Shown piece by piece: positions 1 to 8,508 of a stretch of 64,000 bases of DNA. Each line of letters starts with the position of its first letter. Position 1 is the stretch's first letter. Position numbers and translations under genes: made by a program. The stretch comes from DATBHM01 sp963772375 (GTDB lineage Bacteria > Actinomycetota > UBA4738 > JACQTL01): assembly GCA_963772375.1 (NCBI GenBank), contig CAVYXG010000005.1:62001-126000 (forward strand), read 5' to 3'. Below the pieces are notes generated by a model that was given only the letters and a program-made list of their open reading frames with translations, ran no database searches and was not told where the DNA came from.

Positions 1-180
1 TGCCGGGGGTGGTGCTCCGTGCTGTGTCCCTGCCGGGGGTGGTGCTCCGTGCTGTGGCCCTGCCGGGGGTGGTGAGTTCTGGGGTGGCCCTGCCGGGGGT
101 GGTGAGTTCTGGGGTGGCCCTGCCGGGGGTGGTGCGTTCTGGGGTGGCCCTGCCGGGGGTGGTGCGTTCCGCCAGGATGC
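1..180. repeat. 30-bp tandem repeat (six units, degenerate continuation to about 300)
   Basis: Units begin at 1, 31, 61, 91, 121 and 151, each starting TGCCGGGGGTGGTG; units differ only in the second half. The period equals ten codons of the minus-strand repeat protein, so the array is coding and in frame. Less regular copies of TGTCCGTGGCCGGGCT follow at about 184 and 238. The array continues past the left edge. Confidence 0.93.
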
Positions 181-659
181 TGCTGTCCGTGGCCGGGCTC
201 CGGGTGATGGGTGCCACCCGGCCTGCCGGGGTGCTGGTGTCCGTGGCCGGGCTTGTGGTGGTGCTGGCCTCCCGGCTTGCCCGGGTTCCCGGTTCCGCCC
301 GGGTGCCGGCGGGGAGGAGTGATCCCCCCTCCTGGAGTGGTCGGGCCGGGGGCCGGCGACTGCGACGTGCCCGTCCCGCCGCCGGTCGTGGGCGGGGGCG
401 TGGGCGGAATGTGGTGGGGTGGGGGCGCATGGTGTCGCGGCGGCGGCGGCCGGCCATGTGAAGGCGGAGTGCGCGAGGGGGTCGGGTGGGGCGCCTTCGG
501 CGGCCCCAGCGAGGCGGAGCCGACCGCTCGTTCGTGGGTGGCCGGGCCGACCAGCCAGGCGGGGAACAGCGAGCCGGCGTGGGGAAGTGCGAGCACCGCC
601 AGTGCGAGGAGCGTGCCGATCACGCCTGCCAGAACCCGCGCCCGAATCCGTTCGCTCAT
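1..659 (-). CDS. Secreted His/Pro-rich tandem-repeat protein (C-terminus beyond left edge)
   Basis: Read on the minus strand from an ATG at 659 preceded by GGGGAGG six bases away; no stop codon occurs before the left edge, so the 3' end is outside the window. The product opens with a signal/anchor segment (MSERIRARVLAGVIGTLLAL...), then a Pro/Thr/Gly-rich stretch with PPPPRHHAPPPHH-type runs, then degenerate Gly/His/Pro repeats, and ends with a regular ten-residue repeat of the form HHPRQGHPRT / HHPRQGHSTE. No catalytic domain is visible. Histidine pairs in every unit suggest metal binding or a low-complexity envelope protein, which is inference. It is divergent from the diguanylate cyclase. 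Apparent plus-strand reading frames here are shadows of the repeat. Confidence 0.72.
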   Translation of the reverse strand, partial: MSERIRARVLAGVIGTLLALAVLALPHAGSLFPAWLVGPATHERAVGSASLGPPKAPHPTPSRTPPSHGRPPPPRHHAPPPHHIPPTPPPTTGGGTGTSQSPAPGPTTPGGGITPPRRHPGGTGNPGKPGGQHHHKPGHGHQHPGRPGGTHHPEPGHGQQHPGGTHHPRQGHPRTHHPRQGHPRTHHPRQGHPRTHHPRQGHSTEHHPRQGHSTEHHPR

Positions 660-747
660 CGACCTCCCCATTGGTCTCGACAGTCTCGCCATAGGCCTTA
701 AGCGATTGGCCTCAAGGAGGGCACAGATACGGACCGATCTAAGAAAC

Positions 748-2214
748 GTGACCTTTCGGGCGCGCCTGACGCTCTTCTTCGTGAGCATCGTGGCCGCCCC
801 GCTGGTCGTCGGCGCCGTCACTGCCGAACACGCTGCCCGCACCCTGGCGGTGCACGACGCCGACGGGCGGCTGCAGGTCGCTGCCGTCACCGCTCGTTCG
901 GCCCTGGAACGGCAGCAGATCCTCTTGATCCGAGCGATGTCGGGTGCCGACGCGCTCCGGGCGTTCCGCTCCTCCTCCGGGCAGGAGCTCGACGCGATCC
1001 GGCGCGACGTCCGCCTCGACTACCTGATCGTGCTCGAGGCCGGCCGCGTCAAGGTGGCGTCGGTCGACGTGCCCGGAGGCATCCCGAACGACCCCTCGGC
1101 CATCGCGTCCGGCGCACTGCGCCAGATCGCCGCGGAGCGGCGCGTCGTCATCCGCGGTGCCCCCGGGTCGGCCGTACTGGGCGGGCGGGTGTGGCGCCCC
1201 CAACTCTCGGATCTCGCGACCGTGCGCTTCGCGTTCGTCGTCGACGGGCATCCGATCGGTGAGGCGCCCGCTCCGGTCCCCGCCTCCCGGCTCCCCGTCT
1301 CCATCGGCGCGCTCCGCGTGGTCTGCCTGTGCGGCGGTCCGGGCGGTGGCTCGGGGCTCGTGGTGTTCACCGGCGCCGGCTCACCGGGGCTCGTGACATG
1401 GCTCCACTGGCCCAGGATCGGGTTCGCGGTGCTCGGCCTGGCCGTGCTCGTCGGTCTGGCCTATCTCCTCGCGCGCCTGCTGACACATCCCATCACCCGC
1501 ATCGCCGAGGAGGTGGCCGCGGTGGCGCGCGGCGAGCCGGACGTCCAGCCGGCCGTCGACCCCGCCGCGGGGCGTGACCTCTACCAGGTGGCCACCACGC
1601 TCCGGACCGTCTCGGCGGAGCTCACCGGGTCCCGCGGCGAACTCGAACGGACCCGCGGCCGTCTGGCCGCCGCCGAACGCCTCACGCTCATCGACCCGCT
1701 GACCGGCGTGTGGAACCGCAGATACCTCGAACGAGCGTTCCGGGAGCAGGTCAAGCGCCACAAGCGATTCGACAGCATCTTCGGCGTGCTCGTCATCGAC
1801 ATCGACAAGTTCAAGCGGATCAACGACCGCCACGGCCACGCGATCGGCGACGCCGTCCTCACCGAGGTGGCGCACACCATCGACGGCTCGGTCCGCGGCG
1901 ACATCGACGTGCTGGCCCGGTTCGGCGGCGAGGAGTTCGTCGTGGTGCTGCCCGAGACCGACCGCGCCGGCGCGGTCGTCGCGGCCGACAAGATCCGGAC
2001 GCTGATCGCGGACTCCGCCTTCGTGTCCGACGGCACCCGCATCTCCGTCACCGTGAGCATCGGTGTGGCTGCCTGCCCGCCGGATGGGACCGACGAGTCC
2101 GACCTGCTCGCCGCCGCCGACGCCGCGCTGTACCGGGCGAAGGCCACCGGGCGGAACCGGACCGTCGCCGCGGGCGCCGAACCCGCTCGACCGGGGAACC
2201 CCGCCGGCCCGTGA
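748..2214 (+). CDS. Membrane diguanylate cyclase (sensor-HAMP-GGDEF)
   Basis: Makes cyclic di-GMP from two GTP. From the GTG at 748 the protein has a first membrane helix (residues about 5-27), an extracytoplasmic sensor region of about 190 residues, a second helix (about 230-250), a HAMP-like linker (LLTHPITRIAEEVAAVARGE), a short coiled coil and a GGDEF domain. The active site is GGEEF within ARFGGEEFVVVLPE, preceded by DIDKFKRINDRHGHAIGD, and the domain closes with ADAALYRAKATGRN. The usual RxxD inhibitory site is not in register (an Arg lies one position too far upstream), so product inhibition may be absent. The reading frame is open far upstream, but that part is compositionally a shadow of the opposite gene. 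The start lacks a well-spaced ribosome site; AGGAGG lies about 27 bases upstream. Confidence 0.9.
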   Translation: MTFRARLTLFFVSIVAAPLVVGAVTAEHAARTLAVHDADGRLQVAAVTARSALERQQILLIRAMSGADALRAFRSSSGQELDAIRRDVRLDYLIVLEAGRVKVASVDVPGGIPNDPSAIASGALRQIAAERRVVIRGAPGSAVLGGRVWRPQLSDLATVRFAFVVDGHPIGEAPAPVPASRLPVSIGALRVVCLCGGPGGGSGLVVFTGAGSPGLVTWLHWPRIGFAVLGLAVLVGLAYLLARLLTHPITRIAEEVAAVARGEPDVQPAVDPAAGRDLYQVATTLRTVSAELTGSRGELERTRGRLAAAERLTLIDPLTGVWNRRYLERAFREQVKRHKRFDSIFGVLVIDIDKFKRINDRHGHAIGDAVLTEVAHTIDGSVRGDIDVLARFGGEEFVVVLPETDRAGAVVAADKIRTLIADSAFVSDGTRISVTVSIGVAACPPDGTDESDLLAAADAALYRAKATGRNRTVAAGAEPARPGNPAGP

Positions 2215-2217
2215 GCG

Positions 2218-3483
2218 CTACGCGGGGCGGAGCGTCCCCAGGCCCTGCGGCAGGTACGGGTGGAGCACCTCGGGAAGCTCCACCGAGCCGTCCGCCCGCT
2301 GGTGGTTCTCCAGCACGGCGATGATCGTCCTGCCGACCGCGCACGCGGTGCCGTTCAGCGTGTGCACGGGTCGGTTCTCCCGCTCCCCTTTCACGCGCAC
2401 GCCGAGGCGCCGGGCCTGGTAGTCGGTGCAGTTCGAACACGACGTCAGCTCGCGGTACTTCGACTGCCCCGGGAACCACGCCTCGAGGTCGATCTTCTTC
2501 GCGGCGCTCGCGCCGAGCTCGCCGGTGCACACGTTCATCAGGCGGTACGGGATACCGAGCCCGGCCACGATCTCCTCCTGGACCGACACCAGGAACTCGT
2601 GTTCGTCCCAGGACCGTTCCGGATCGCAGAACGAGAACATCTCCACCTTGTCGAACTGGTGGACGCGGAACATCCCCCGCGTGTCCTTGCCGTACGTCCC
2701 CGCCTCGCGCCGGAAGCACGTCGAGAACCCCGCGTACCGAACCGGCAGGGACTCGGATCCGAGGATCTCGTCCTGGTGGAACGAGGCCAGCGGCACCTCG
2801 GACGTCCCCACCAGATAGAGGTCGTCGTCGCGGGTCGCGTAGATCTGCGACTCGTCGGTCGGGAGGAACCCCGTTCCGTACATCGCCTCCTCGCGGACCA
2901 GCACGGGCGGGATCACCGGCGTGAACCCCTTGCCCGCGACCACGTCGAGCGCGTACCGCACCAGCGCGAGCTCCAGCCAGACGCCGGGCCCCATCAGGTA
3001 GACGAACCGCGCCCCGCTGGTCCGCGCGGCCCGCTCCATGTCCAGGAGTCGGAGCGGTCCGCCGAGATCGAGGTGGTCCTTCGGCTCGAAGTCGAACCCG
3101 GTGGGCTTCCCCACCTCCTTCACCAGGACGTTGTCATCGTCGTCGCGACCGTCGGGAACCGACTCGTGCGGAGGGTTGGGGATGCGGAGCAGTACCTGGT
3201 CGAGCTCGTCCTGGAGCCGTTGGAGCTCGGGTTCCTGGTCTCGGAGCTTCGCCGCGAGGGCCTGGCTGGCGTCGATCCTGGCCTGTCGCTCCTCGGGCGC
3301 GGCCCGGCCGATCTCCCTGCTGGCCCGGTTCTGCTCGGCGCGGAGCTCCTCGACCCGGGTCTTCGTCGCGCGGAGCTCGGCGTCGAGCTCCAGCACATGG
3401 TCGAACGCTTCGGCGGCTCCCCGGCGCGTGAGCGCCGCCCGAAACGCATCGGGGCGTTCGCGCACGGCCTTCAGATCGAGCAT
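2218..3483 (-). CDS. serS: Seryl-tRNA synthetase
   Basis: Charges tRNA-Ser with serine. Full length at 421 residues: an N-terminal antiparallel coiled-coil arm (about 1-110, rich in Glu/Arg/Ala) and a class II catalytic core. Motif 2 is visible as FSTCFRREAGTYGKDTRGMF and motif 3 as GTACAVGRTIIAVLENHQ followed by LPEVLHPYL. TSEVPL and the KIDLEAWFPGQ region are typical of the family. The ATG start is the first in frame and gives the usual MLDLK opening. It is convergent with the diguanylate cyclase, with three bases between stops. Confidence 0.98.
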   Translation of the reverse strand: MLDLKAVRERPDAFRAALTRRGAAEAFDHVLELDAELRATKTRVEELRAEQNRASREIGRAAPEERQARIDASQALAAKLRDQEPELQRLQDELDQVLLRIPNPPHESVPDGRDDDDNVLVKEVGKPTGFDFEPKDHLDLGGPLRLLDMERAARTSGARFVYLMGPGVWLELALVRYALDVVAGKGFTPVIPPVLVREEAMYGTGFLPTDESQIYATRDDDLYLVGTSEVPLASFHQDEILGSESLPVRYAGFSTCFRREAGTYGKDTRGMFRVHQFDKVEMFSFCDPERSWDEHEFLVSVQEEIVAGLGIPYRLMNVCTGELGASAAKKIDLEAWFPGQSKYRELTSCSNCTDYQARRLGVRVKGERENRPVHTLNGTACAVGRTIIAVLENHQRADGSVELPEVLHPYLPQGLGTLRPA

Positions 3484-3537
3484 GCGCTACAGCATCGCAG
3501 GTCGAACTCGGCCCGCGAGCGGCTGATCAGCGGCGTG

Positions 3538-4044
3538 TCAGCGAGGCGTGGCCCTGGCCGCCGCCTGCTGATCGGACTTCGGCTCGGAGCCGTCCGAACC
3601 CGGCGTCGCCGGCGTCACGGTGGGGTGTGCCTGCGCGGACGTGGGCGTGGGAGCGCCGCCGTCCATGTTCGACTGCCCACAGAAGATGCCGCCCTCCTGC
3701 ACCACGAGCGTCTTCGAGGTGATGTTGCCGTCGATGCGGCCCCCGCGGGACAGCTCGGCCCTGCCCTTGACCACGATGTTGCCCTTGAACCGCCCGGCCA
3801 CGACTACGTTCTCGGCGCTGATGTCGGCCTCGACCTGGCTCTGGGGCGAGAGCATCACGTCGCCGTCGGCGTTCACCTGGCCCTTGACCTGCCCGTCGAT
3901 GCGGAGCGATCCCGCCGACACGATGGTGCCCTCCAGGCGTGCCCCCTGTCCGACGACCGTGACCTCACCGTCCTGCGCCATCTGCCGCACTCCCTCCGCT
4001 CGTTCCTCCGGAACCGCCTGATCTCCGTCGCGCCTCCACATCAT
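3538..4044 (-). CDS. Bactofilin-family protein
   Basis: Polymer-forming cytoskeletal protein of the bactofilin type (DUF583). After a short charged N-terminus the core is a right-handed beta-helix made of repeats with a Gly every few positions (VVGQGARLEGTIVSAGSLRI, IDGQVKGQVNADGDVML, VVVAGRFKGNIVVKGRAEL), then a flexible Thr/Pro/Ser-rich tail of about 40 residues. Two ATG codons are tandem (4044 and 4041); the first forms ATGA with the stop of the upstream gene and follows GGAGG. Co-transcription and translational coupling with the DUF4446 membrane protein suggest a joint role at the envelope; the partner relation is inferred. Confidence 0.9.
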   Translation of the reverse strand: MMWRRDGDQAVPEERAEGVRQMAQDGEVTVVGQGARLEGTIVSAGSLRIDGQVKGQVNADGDVMLSPQSQVEADISAENVVVAGRFKGNIVVKGRAELSRGGRIDGNITSKTLVVQEGGIFCGQSNMDGGAPTPTSAQAHPTVTPATPGSDGSEPKSDQQAAARATPR

Positions 4045-4553
4045 CCAGCCTCCACTGCCTGGCGCGGCGCATGGGGAGTCCCCAGCGCCTCGCGGATGGC
4101 CTCGACTTCCTCCTCGGACAGGTTGTGGTCGCTCGTTCCGCGGTGCACGGGCTTCGCGTAGACCCGGGTGTCCTGCCGGCCGTTGATCGACGTCATGACC
4201 ACGCCGTCCCCCCGTTCGTCGAGCAGCGCGCACGAGAACGAGAGCCGGCCGCCCACGTCCTCGAAGGCGTCGTACCGGATCAGCGCCACACGCTGCACCG
4301 CGGCCGTGAGGCGGTCGCCCAGCCGGACGTCCTCGGTTGCGAGCTGGCGAACCGCCGCCTCCAGCCGCTGGAGCGCCCGGGCATGGCCCTCGAGAATCCC
4401 CCGCAGCACGTCGTCGAGCTGGATCGGGAGGGTACTCGGCTGGGCCCTGGGCCTCCGCCGGCCCGCCGACGCGATCGCGATCAGCAGCGCCAGCGCCGCC
4501 ACGCCGAGCGCGACGATGACGAGGATCGAAAGCGTCTTGGGTGGAATGGTCAT
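4041..4553 (-). CDS. DUF4446-family membrane-anchored protein
   Basis: 170 residues from the ATG at 4553. One N-terminal membrane helix (about 6-28, ILVIVALGVAALALLIAIAS), a short coiled-coil-like stretch, then a conserved soluble domain with IRYDAFEDVGGRLSFSCALL and TSINGRQDTRVYAKPV, both signatures of DUF4446. The function of this family is unknown. A longer open frame continues upstream to 4730, but that part lies over the larB start region on the opposite strand. The stop overlaps the bactofilin start by four bases (ATGA). Confidence 0.9.
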   Translation of the reverse strand: MTIPPKTLSILVIVALGVAALALLIAIASAGRRRPRAQPSTLPIQLDDVLRGILEGHARALQRLEAAVRQLATEDVRLGDRLTAAVQRVALIRYDAFEDVGGRLSFSCALLDERGDGVVMTSINGRQDTRVYAKPVHRGTSDHNLSEEEVEAIREALGTPHAPRQAVEAG

Positions 4554-4598
4554 ACGAGCGCAGGAAAAGGCCTGCGACCTGCTCGAACGGGCGAAGTA

Positions 4599-4604
4599 TA
4601 CAAT
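4599..4604 (+). promoter_or_regulatory. Probable -10 element for leaderless larB transcript
   Basis: TACAAT inside TATACAAT ends ten bases before the GTG of larB, so transcription would start at or next to the start codon. There is no ribosome site upstream of that GTG. No convincing -35 was seen. Confidence 0.45.
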
Positions 4605-4614
4605 CTGCCCTCCC

Positions 4615-5376
4615 GTGGACGAAGCAACGCTCACCTCCCTCCTGCAGCGAGTCGCCGACGGCGACCGGACCGTCCAGCAGGCCCTCTTCGAGCTCCGGGA
4701 CCTGCCGTTCGAGGACATCGGCTCGGCCAAGATCGACCACCACCGGGAGCTCCGGACCGGCCAGGCCGAGGCCGTCTACGCCCCGGGCAAGACGCCGCAG
4801 GAGGTTCGGGATGCCGCCGTCGCGCTCGCGAGGCGGGGCGCCGGCGCTGTGTTCGTGACGCGGGCCACGCCGGAACAGGCGGCGGCGGTGCTCGACGCGC
4901 TCCCGGAGGCCGTCCACGGCGAACGCTCCCGGCTGATCGTGGTCCGGAAGGCCGTGGCCGACGGCCGGGGGCTGGGGTGCGCCGCCGTCGTCAGCGCCGG
5001 CACGTCCGACGCCCCGGTGGCCGAGGAGGCCGTCGAGACGTTGGCGGCGCTCGGGGCGACGGTCGATCGCGTGTCGGACGTGGGCGTGGCCGGCGTGCAC
5101 CGACTGCTCGTGCACCGGGACCGGATCGAGGCCGCCGACGTCGTCGTGGTCGTGGCCGGCATGGAGGGCGCCCTGCCGTCGGTGGTGGCCGGCCTCACCG
5201 GCCGCCCGGTGGTGGCCGTCCCGACGAGCGTCGGGTACGGCGCGTCGTTCGAGGGCCTGGCCGCCCTGCTGGGGATGCTGTCGTCCTGCGCGCCGGGCAT
5301 CGCCGTGGTGAACATCGACAACGGGTTCGGGGCCGGCCTCGTCGCGCACCGGATCCTCCGGGCCCGGACTCGCTGA
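4615..5376 (+). CDS. larB: Nickel pincer cofactor biosynthesis protein LarB
   Basis: LarB carboxylates and hydrolyses nicotinic acid adenine dinucleotide in the first step toward the nickel-pincer nucleotide used by lactate racemase and relatives. 253 residues from GTG 4615. The C-terminal half is PurE-like: SAGTSDAPVAEEAVETL, the DVGVAGVHRLL segment, VVVVAGMEGALPSVVAGL and PTSVGYGASFEGL are family signatures; the N-terminal part contains the FEDIGSAKIDHHRELRTG and AEAVYAPGKTPQEV motifs. It sits one base from larC. An open frame extends upstream to 4168, but that region is antisense to the DUF4446 gene, and the GTG is the natural N-terminus. Confidence 0.95.
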   Translation: MDEATLTSLLQRVADGDRTVQQALFELRDLPFEDIGSAKIDHHRELRTGQAEAVYAPGKTPQEVRDAAVALARRGAGAVFVTRATPEQAAAVLDALPEAVHGERSRLIVVRKAVADGRGLGCAAVVSAGTSDAPVAEEAVETLAALGATVDRVSDVGVAGVHRLLVHRDRIEAADVVVVVAGMEGALPSVVAGLTGRPVVAVPTSVGYGASFEGLAALLGMLSSCAPGIAVVNIDNGFGAGLVAHRILRARTR

Positions 5377-5377
5377 C

Positions 5378-6577
5378 GTGCGGATCGCGTACTTCGACTG
5401 CCTGGCCGGCATCTCCGGCGACATGGCCCTCGGCGCGCTGCTCGACGCCGGCGCCGACTTCGGCGCTGTCCGGGAGCACCTGGCGGAGCTCCCGCTGGAG
5501 CCGTACGAGATCGAGGTCGACGAACGCCAGATGGGCGGCCTCCGCGCGACCAAGGTCACGGTCCGGGCGGAGAGCACCGCGCTGGTCCGGACGTACTCGA
5601 GCATCCGCATGCTGCTCGATGCGGCGCCTCTTCCCGCCCCGGCGAAGCACACGGCGCAGCGGATCTTCCGGCGGCTGGCCGAGGCCGAGGCGCGCATTCA
5701 CCGCAAGGAGGTCGAGCTGGTCACGTTCCACGAGGTGGGCGGGATCGACTCGATCGTGGACATCGTGGGAACCGCGCTCGCCCTGCACCTGCTCGGCGTC
5801 GAGCGGGTGTTCGCGTCGGCGGTCCCGACCGGCACGGGGATGGTCCGGACCGACCACGGACTGCTCCCGCTGCCGGCTCCGGCCGTGGTCGAGCTGCTCC
5901 GTGGCGCGCCGATGTACTCGCGCGGCATTCCGGTTGAGCTGGTGACCCCCACGGGCGCCGCGATCCTGGCGGCCACGGCGGAGGGGTTCGGCGACCTCCC
6001 GCTGATGGAGGTCGAATCCGTCGGCTACGGCGCCGGGACGCACGAGCTGGAGTTCCCCAACCTCGTGCGGGTGTTCGTCGGAACGGAGGCCTCGATCGCC
6101 TCCCACGATCGCGACGCGGCCGCGGGCACCGGCGTGGTCGTGCTGGCGACCAACGTCGACGACCTCAACCCGGAGATGTACGAGTACGTCCTGGAACGCC
6201 TCCTGGAGGCAGGCGCCCAGGACGCGTGGCTGACCCCGATCGTGATGAAGAAGGGACGGCCTGCCGTCACGGTCTCGGTGCTGTGCGCGGGGGCGGCCGA
6301 GCCGGCGCTCCGCCGGATCCTGTTCCGGGAGACGGGAACCCTCGGCGTCCGCTCGACGCCGGTGTCCAAGGTCGCGCTCGACCGCGAGTGGCTGAAGGTC
6401 GAGACGTCCGCCGGGACCGTCGCCGTGAAGGTCGGGCTCCTCGAGGGCCATCCCGTCACGGTGGCGCCGGAGTTCGAGGATTGCGCCCGGGTGGCCCGGG
6501 AGACCGGCCTACCGGCCCGCGCCGTCTACGAGGAGGCCCTCCGCCGAGCTCGCGACGAGCTCGGCCCCACTCCGTGA
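5378..6577 (+). CDS. larC: Nickel pincer cofactor biosynthesis protein LarC (nickel insertase)
   Basis: LarC inserts Ni into the dithiolated pincer nucleotide in a CTP-dependent reaction. The 399-residue ORF starts at GTG with MRIAYFDCLAGISGDMALGA, the family's opening, and contains FHEVGGIDSIVDIVGTALAL, the EYVLERLLEAGAQDAWLTPI segment and the C-terminal domain with RETGTLGVR. In Lactiplantibacillus larC is split and read through by a programmed frameshift; here it is a single uninterrupted frame. larE, which supplies the thiols, is not in the window, nor is a lactate racemase gene. Confidence 0.95.
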   Translation: MRIAYFDCLAGISGDMALGALLDAGADFGAVREHLAELPLEPYEIEVDERQMGGLRATKVTVRAESTALVRTYSSIRMLLDAAPLPAPAKHTAQRIFRRLAEAEARIHRKEVELVTFHEVGGIDSIVDIVGTALALHLLGVERVFASAVPTGTGMVRTDHGLLPLPAPAVVELLRGAPMYSRGIPVELVTPTGAAILAATAEGFGDLPLMEVESVGYGAGTHELEFPNLVRVFVGTEASIASHDRDAAAGTGVVVLATNVDDLNPEMYEYVLERLLEAGAQDAWLTPIVMKKGRPAVTVSVLCAGAAEPALRRILFRETGTLGVRSTPVSKVALDREWLKVETSAGTVAVKVGLLEGHPVTVAPEFEDCARVARETGLPARAVYEEALRRARDELGPTP

Positions 6578-6699
6578 CCCGACCGGGCTCGATTCGTCTC
6601 CGACGGCGTCCCGTGCGGGCCGGACTCCTTCGTCCGTCGTCCGTGAGCGTTCGAGCGGTACGCCGATTCCGCCCTCTTCATCCGGGTTCGGCCCGGCGC

Positions 6700-6705
6700 T
6701 AGACT
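6700..6705 (+). promoter_or_regulatory. Probable -10 element, leaderless start at 6715
   Basis: TAGACT ends nine bases before the GTG at 6715; no Shine-Dalgarno lies in between. The same geometry is seen before larB and before the gene at 10694. Confidence 0.45.
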
Positions 6706-6714
6706 CGTCGTCGA

Positions 6715-8508
6715 GTGGCGCCTCCCCCAACGACCCCGTCCGGTCCGGACACCCCGGACCCACCGTCGGCACGACCCGGCGTCCGGCTCACCCGCCGCTC
6801 GTTCCTTGCCGCTTCCGCGGCGGCGCCGGTTTCCCTGTGGCTGGGGAGCAGGCTGCCCGCGGCCGCGACGACCGGCGCGCCCCGGTTCGGAGTCGGGGCG
6901 AAGTCCGCATGCGGCCTCCCGCACGACGTCCTCCTGCGGATCTGGCGGGGATACCGTCCGGATCGCGGTGGCCAGATCATGGTCGTCCCGCACGGTTCGA
7001 ACTACATGGACGGCGGGATCAGCCACTCGACGCCGTGGCCCTACACCCAGGACGTCCCGATGCTGTGGTACGGCCCCGGCCACATCAAGGCCCAGGGCTC
7101 GGTGCGCCGCGGGGTCACCTCCGCGGACATCGCGCCGACCATCGCCAGGTTGATCGGCTTCGACGCGTTCCGCGCGCCGGACGGACGGGCGATGACCGAG
7201 GCCCTGGTCCCGGGGGTCCCCGCGCCCAAGCTCGTGGTGGTGCTCGTCGTCGACGGTGGAGGCCGGTTCGTTCATGACCTGTGGCCCGGCTCCTGGCCCT
7301 ACCTGCGGAGCCTGATGCCGAAGGGGACCTGGTACGAGAACGCGACCGTCGGGTCGAACCCTTCGAACACGGCGCCCATCCACGCGACGATCGGGACCGG
7401 TGCGTTCCCCCGCCGTCACGGGGTGGTCGACAACGTCATTCGGTTCCCGGACGGCGTCCTCGCCAGCCCGTACGACCGGGGGCCCCGGCAGGCGCTCCTG
7501 GTCGACGGTCTCGCGAACCAGTACCTGCAGGCCGCCGCACCCGACGCGATCGTCGGCATGGTCGGCTCGAGTTCCTGGCACCTCGGGATGATCGGCTGGG
7601 GAGACGACACCGGGGGTCCACAACCGCTCGCCGCCGTGAAGACGTCGGCGACCGGCAAGACCGCTCCCGGCTGGGGACTCCCCCCCAGCGTCTCCGCCTG
7701 CTATCGATTCCCCGCCTACGTGAACGATGCCGGCGTGTGCCCGCCGCTCGAGCACTTCTGGCACGTGGCCGACGACGTCGACGGCGCGCACGACGGCCGG
7801 TGGCGCGGGCACGACATCGCGTCGATGCGTGGCGGGTTCGACACCCCCGCCCGCATCCCCTACCAGGAGGCCGCCGTCGAGGCGGTGATCGGGCACGAGG
7901 GGTTCGGCCGACATTCCGCGACCGACCTGCTCTTCCTCAACTTCAAGCTCGTCGACGAGATCGGTCACCTGTTCTACGCGTCGGCCATCGAGATGAAGGA
8001 CGCCCTTTCCGTGCAGGACCGGCAGCTGCAACAGCTCGTCAACTACCTCGAGCGCAACCACCACGGCGAGTACGTCCTGCTGGCCACGGCCGACCACGGT
8101 CACTCCGCGGCCCCCTCGGTCAGCGGCTCGTTCGGGATCGGGGTCCGCAAGGTCTCCGCTCGAGCGCAACGGCTCGACCGGGACGCGAACGGAGTCCCGC
8201 TGGTGGAGCTCGTTCGGCCGACGTGGGTCGACATCGACATGGACGAACTCCAGTCGAACGGCGCCACGCTCGAGGACGTGTCGCACGCGCTGGCGTCGCT
8301 GACGAAGGGCCAGACGGCGCCGCACGCGGTCCGGCTCTCACCCGGCGAGGCCGCGGAGAAGGTGTTCGACGCCGTCTTCGCCAGCTCGTTGCTGACGCGG
8401 CTCCCCTGCCTTCCGGAGGCGGCCGGCGTCCCCGCCCCCGCGCCGGCGCCGGCGCCACCGGCTCCTCCGGGCATGGAGCGACCGCTCCCACCCGAGGACT
8501 GGGGCTAG
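6715..8508 (+). CDS. Tat-exported alkaline phosphatase / type I phosphodiesterase family protein
   Basis: 597 residues. A twin-arginine signal with LTRRSFLAASAAAPVSLWLG lies at about residues 24-45, so the protein is folded before export. The alkaline-phosphatase-superfamily core shows a metal-binding Asp in VVVLVVDGGG, a nucleophile Thr/Ser region with NPSNTAPIHATIGTGAFPRR, the FLNFKLVDEIGH segment and a late ATADHGHSA motif supplying Asp and His ligands. The N-terminal part (MVVPHGSNYMDGG, ADIAPTIARLIGF) resembles a second, partial phosphodiesterase-like unit. The C-terminus is Pro/Ala-rich. Likely substrate is a phosphodiester or nucleotide outside the membrane; the exact one cannot be told. 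The stop TAG shares CTAG with the stop of the convergent gene. Confidence 0.87.
   Translation: MAPPPTTPSGPDTPDPPSARPGVRLTRRSFLAASAAAPVSLWLGSRLPAAATTGAPRFGVGAKSACGLPHDVLLRIWRGYRPDRGGQIMVVPHGSNYMDGGISHSTPWPYTQDVPMLWYGPGHIKAQGSVRRGVTSADIAPTIARLIGFDAFRAPDGRAMTEALVPGVPAPKLVVVLVVDGGGRFVHDLWPGSWPYLRSLMPKGTWYENATVGSNPSNTAPIHATIGTGAFPRRHGVVDNVIRFPDGVLASPYDRGPRQALLVDGLANQYLQAAAPDAIVGMVGSSSWHLGMIGWGDDTGGPQPLAAVKTSATGKTAPGWGLPPSVSACYRFPAYVNDAGVCPPLEHFWHVADDVDGAHDGRWRGHDIASMRGGFDTPARIPYQEAAVEAVIGHEGFGRHSATDLLFLNFKLVDEIGHLFYASAIEMKDALSVQDRQLQQLVNYLERNHHGEYVLLATADHGHSAAPSVSGSFGIGVRKVSARAQRLDRDANGVPLVELVRPTWVDIDMDELQSNGATLEDVSHALASLTKGQTAPHAVRLSPGEAAEKVFDAVFASSLLTRLPCLPEAAGVPAPAPAPAPPAPPGMERPLPPEDWG

Noticed and set aside
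1..300. CRISPR array
   Set aside because: The 30-bp units are contiguous, in coding frame, and have no spacers.
9..461. Plus-strand frame of 150 codons over the 30-bp repeat
   Set aside because: It is the shadow of the minus-strand His-rich repeat gene, which has a good ribosome site and a signal segment.
211..747. N-terminal extension of the diguanylate cyclase
   Set aside because: The extension is Pro/Gly/Trp-rich antisense sequence of the divergent gene; membrane and sensor domains begin only at 748.
2260..4161. 633-codon plus-strand frame opposite serS and bactofilin
   Set aside because: Arg/Leu/Glu-biased composition without motifs, fully antisense to two well-supported genes.
4045..5697. 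Extension of the bactofilin frame upstream across larB
   Set aside because: No homology, low-complexity composition; a natural start with ATGA overlap exists at 4044.
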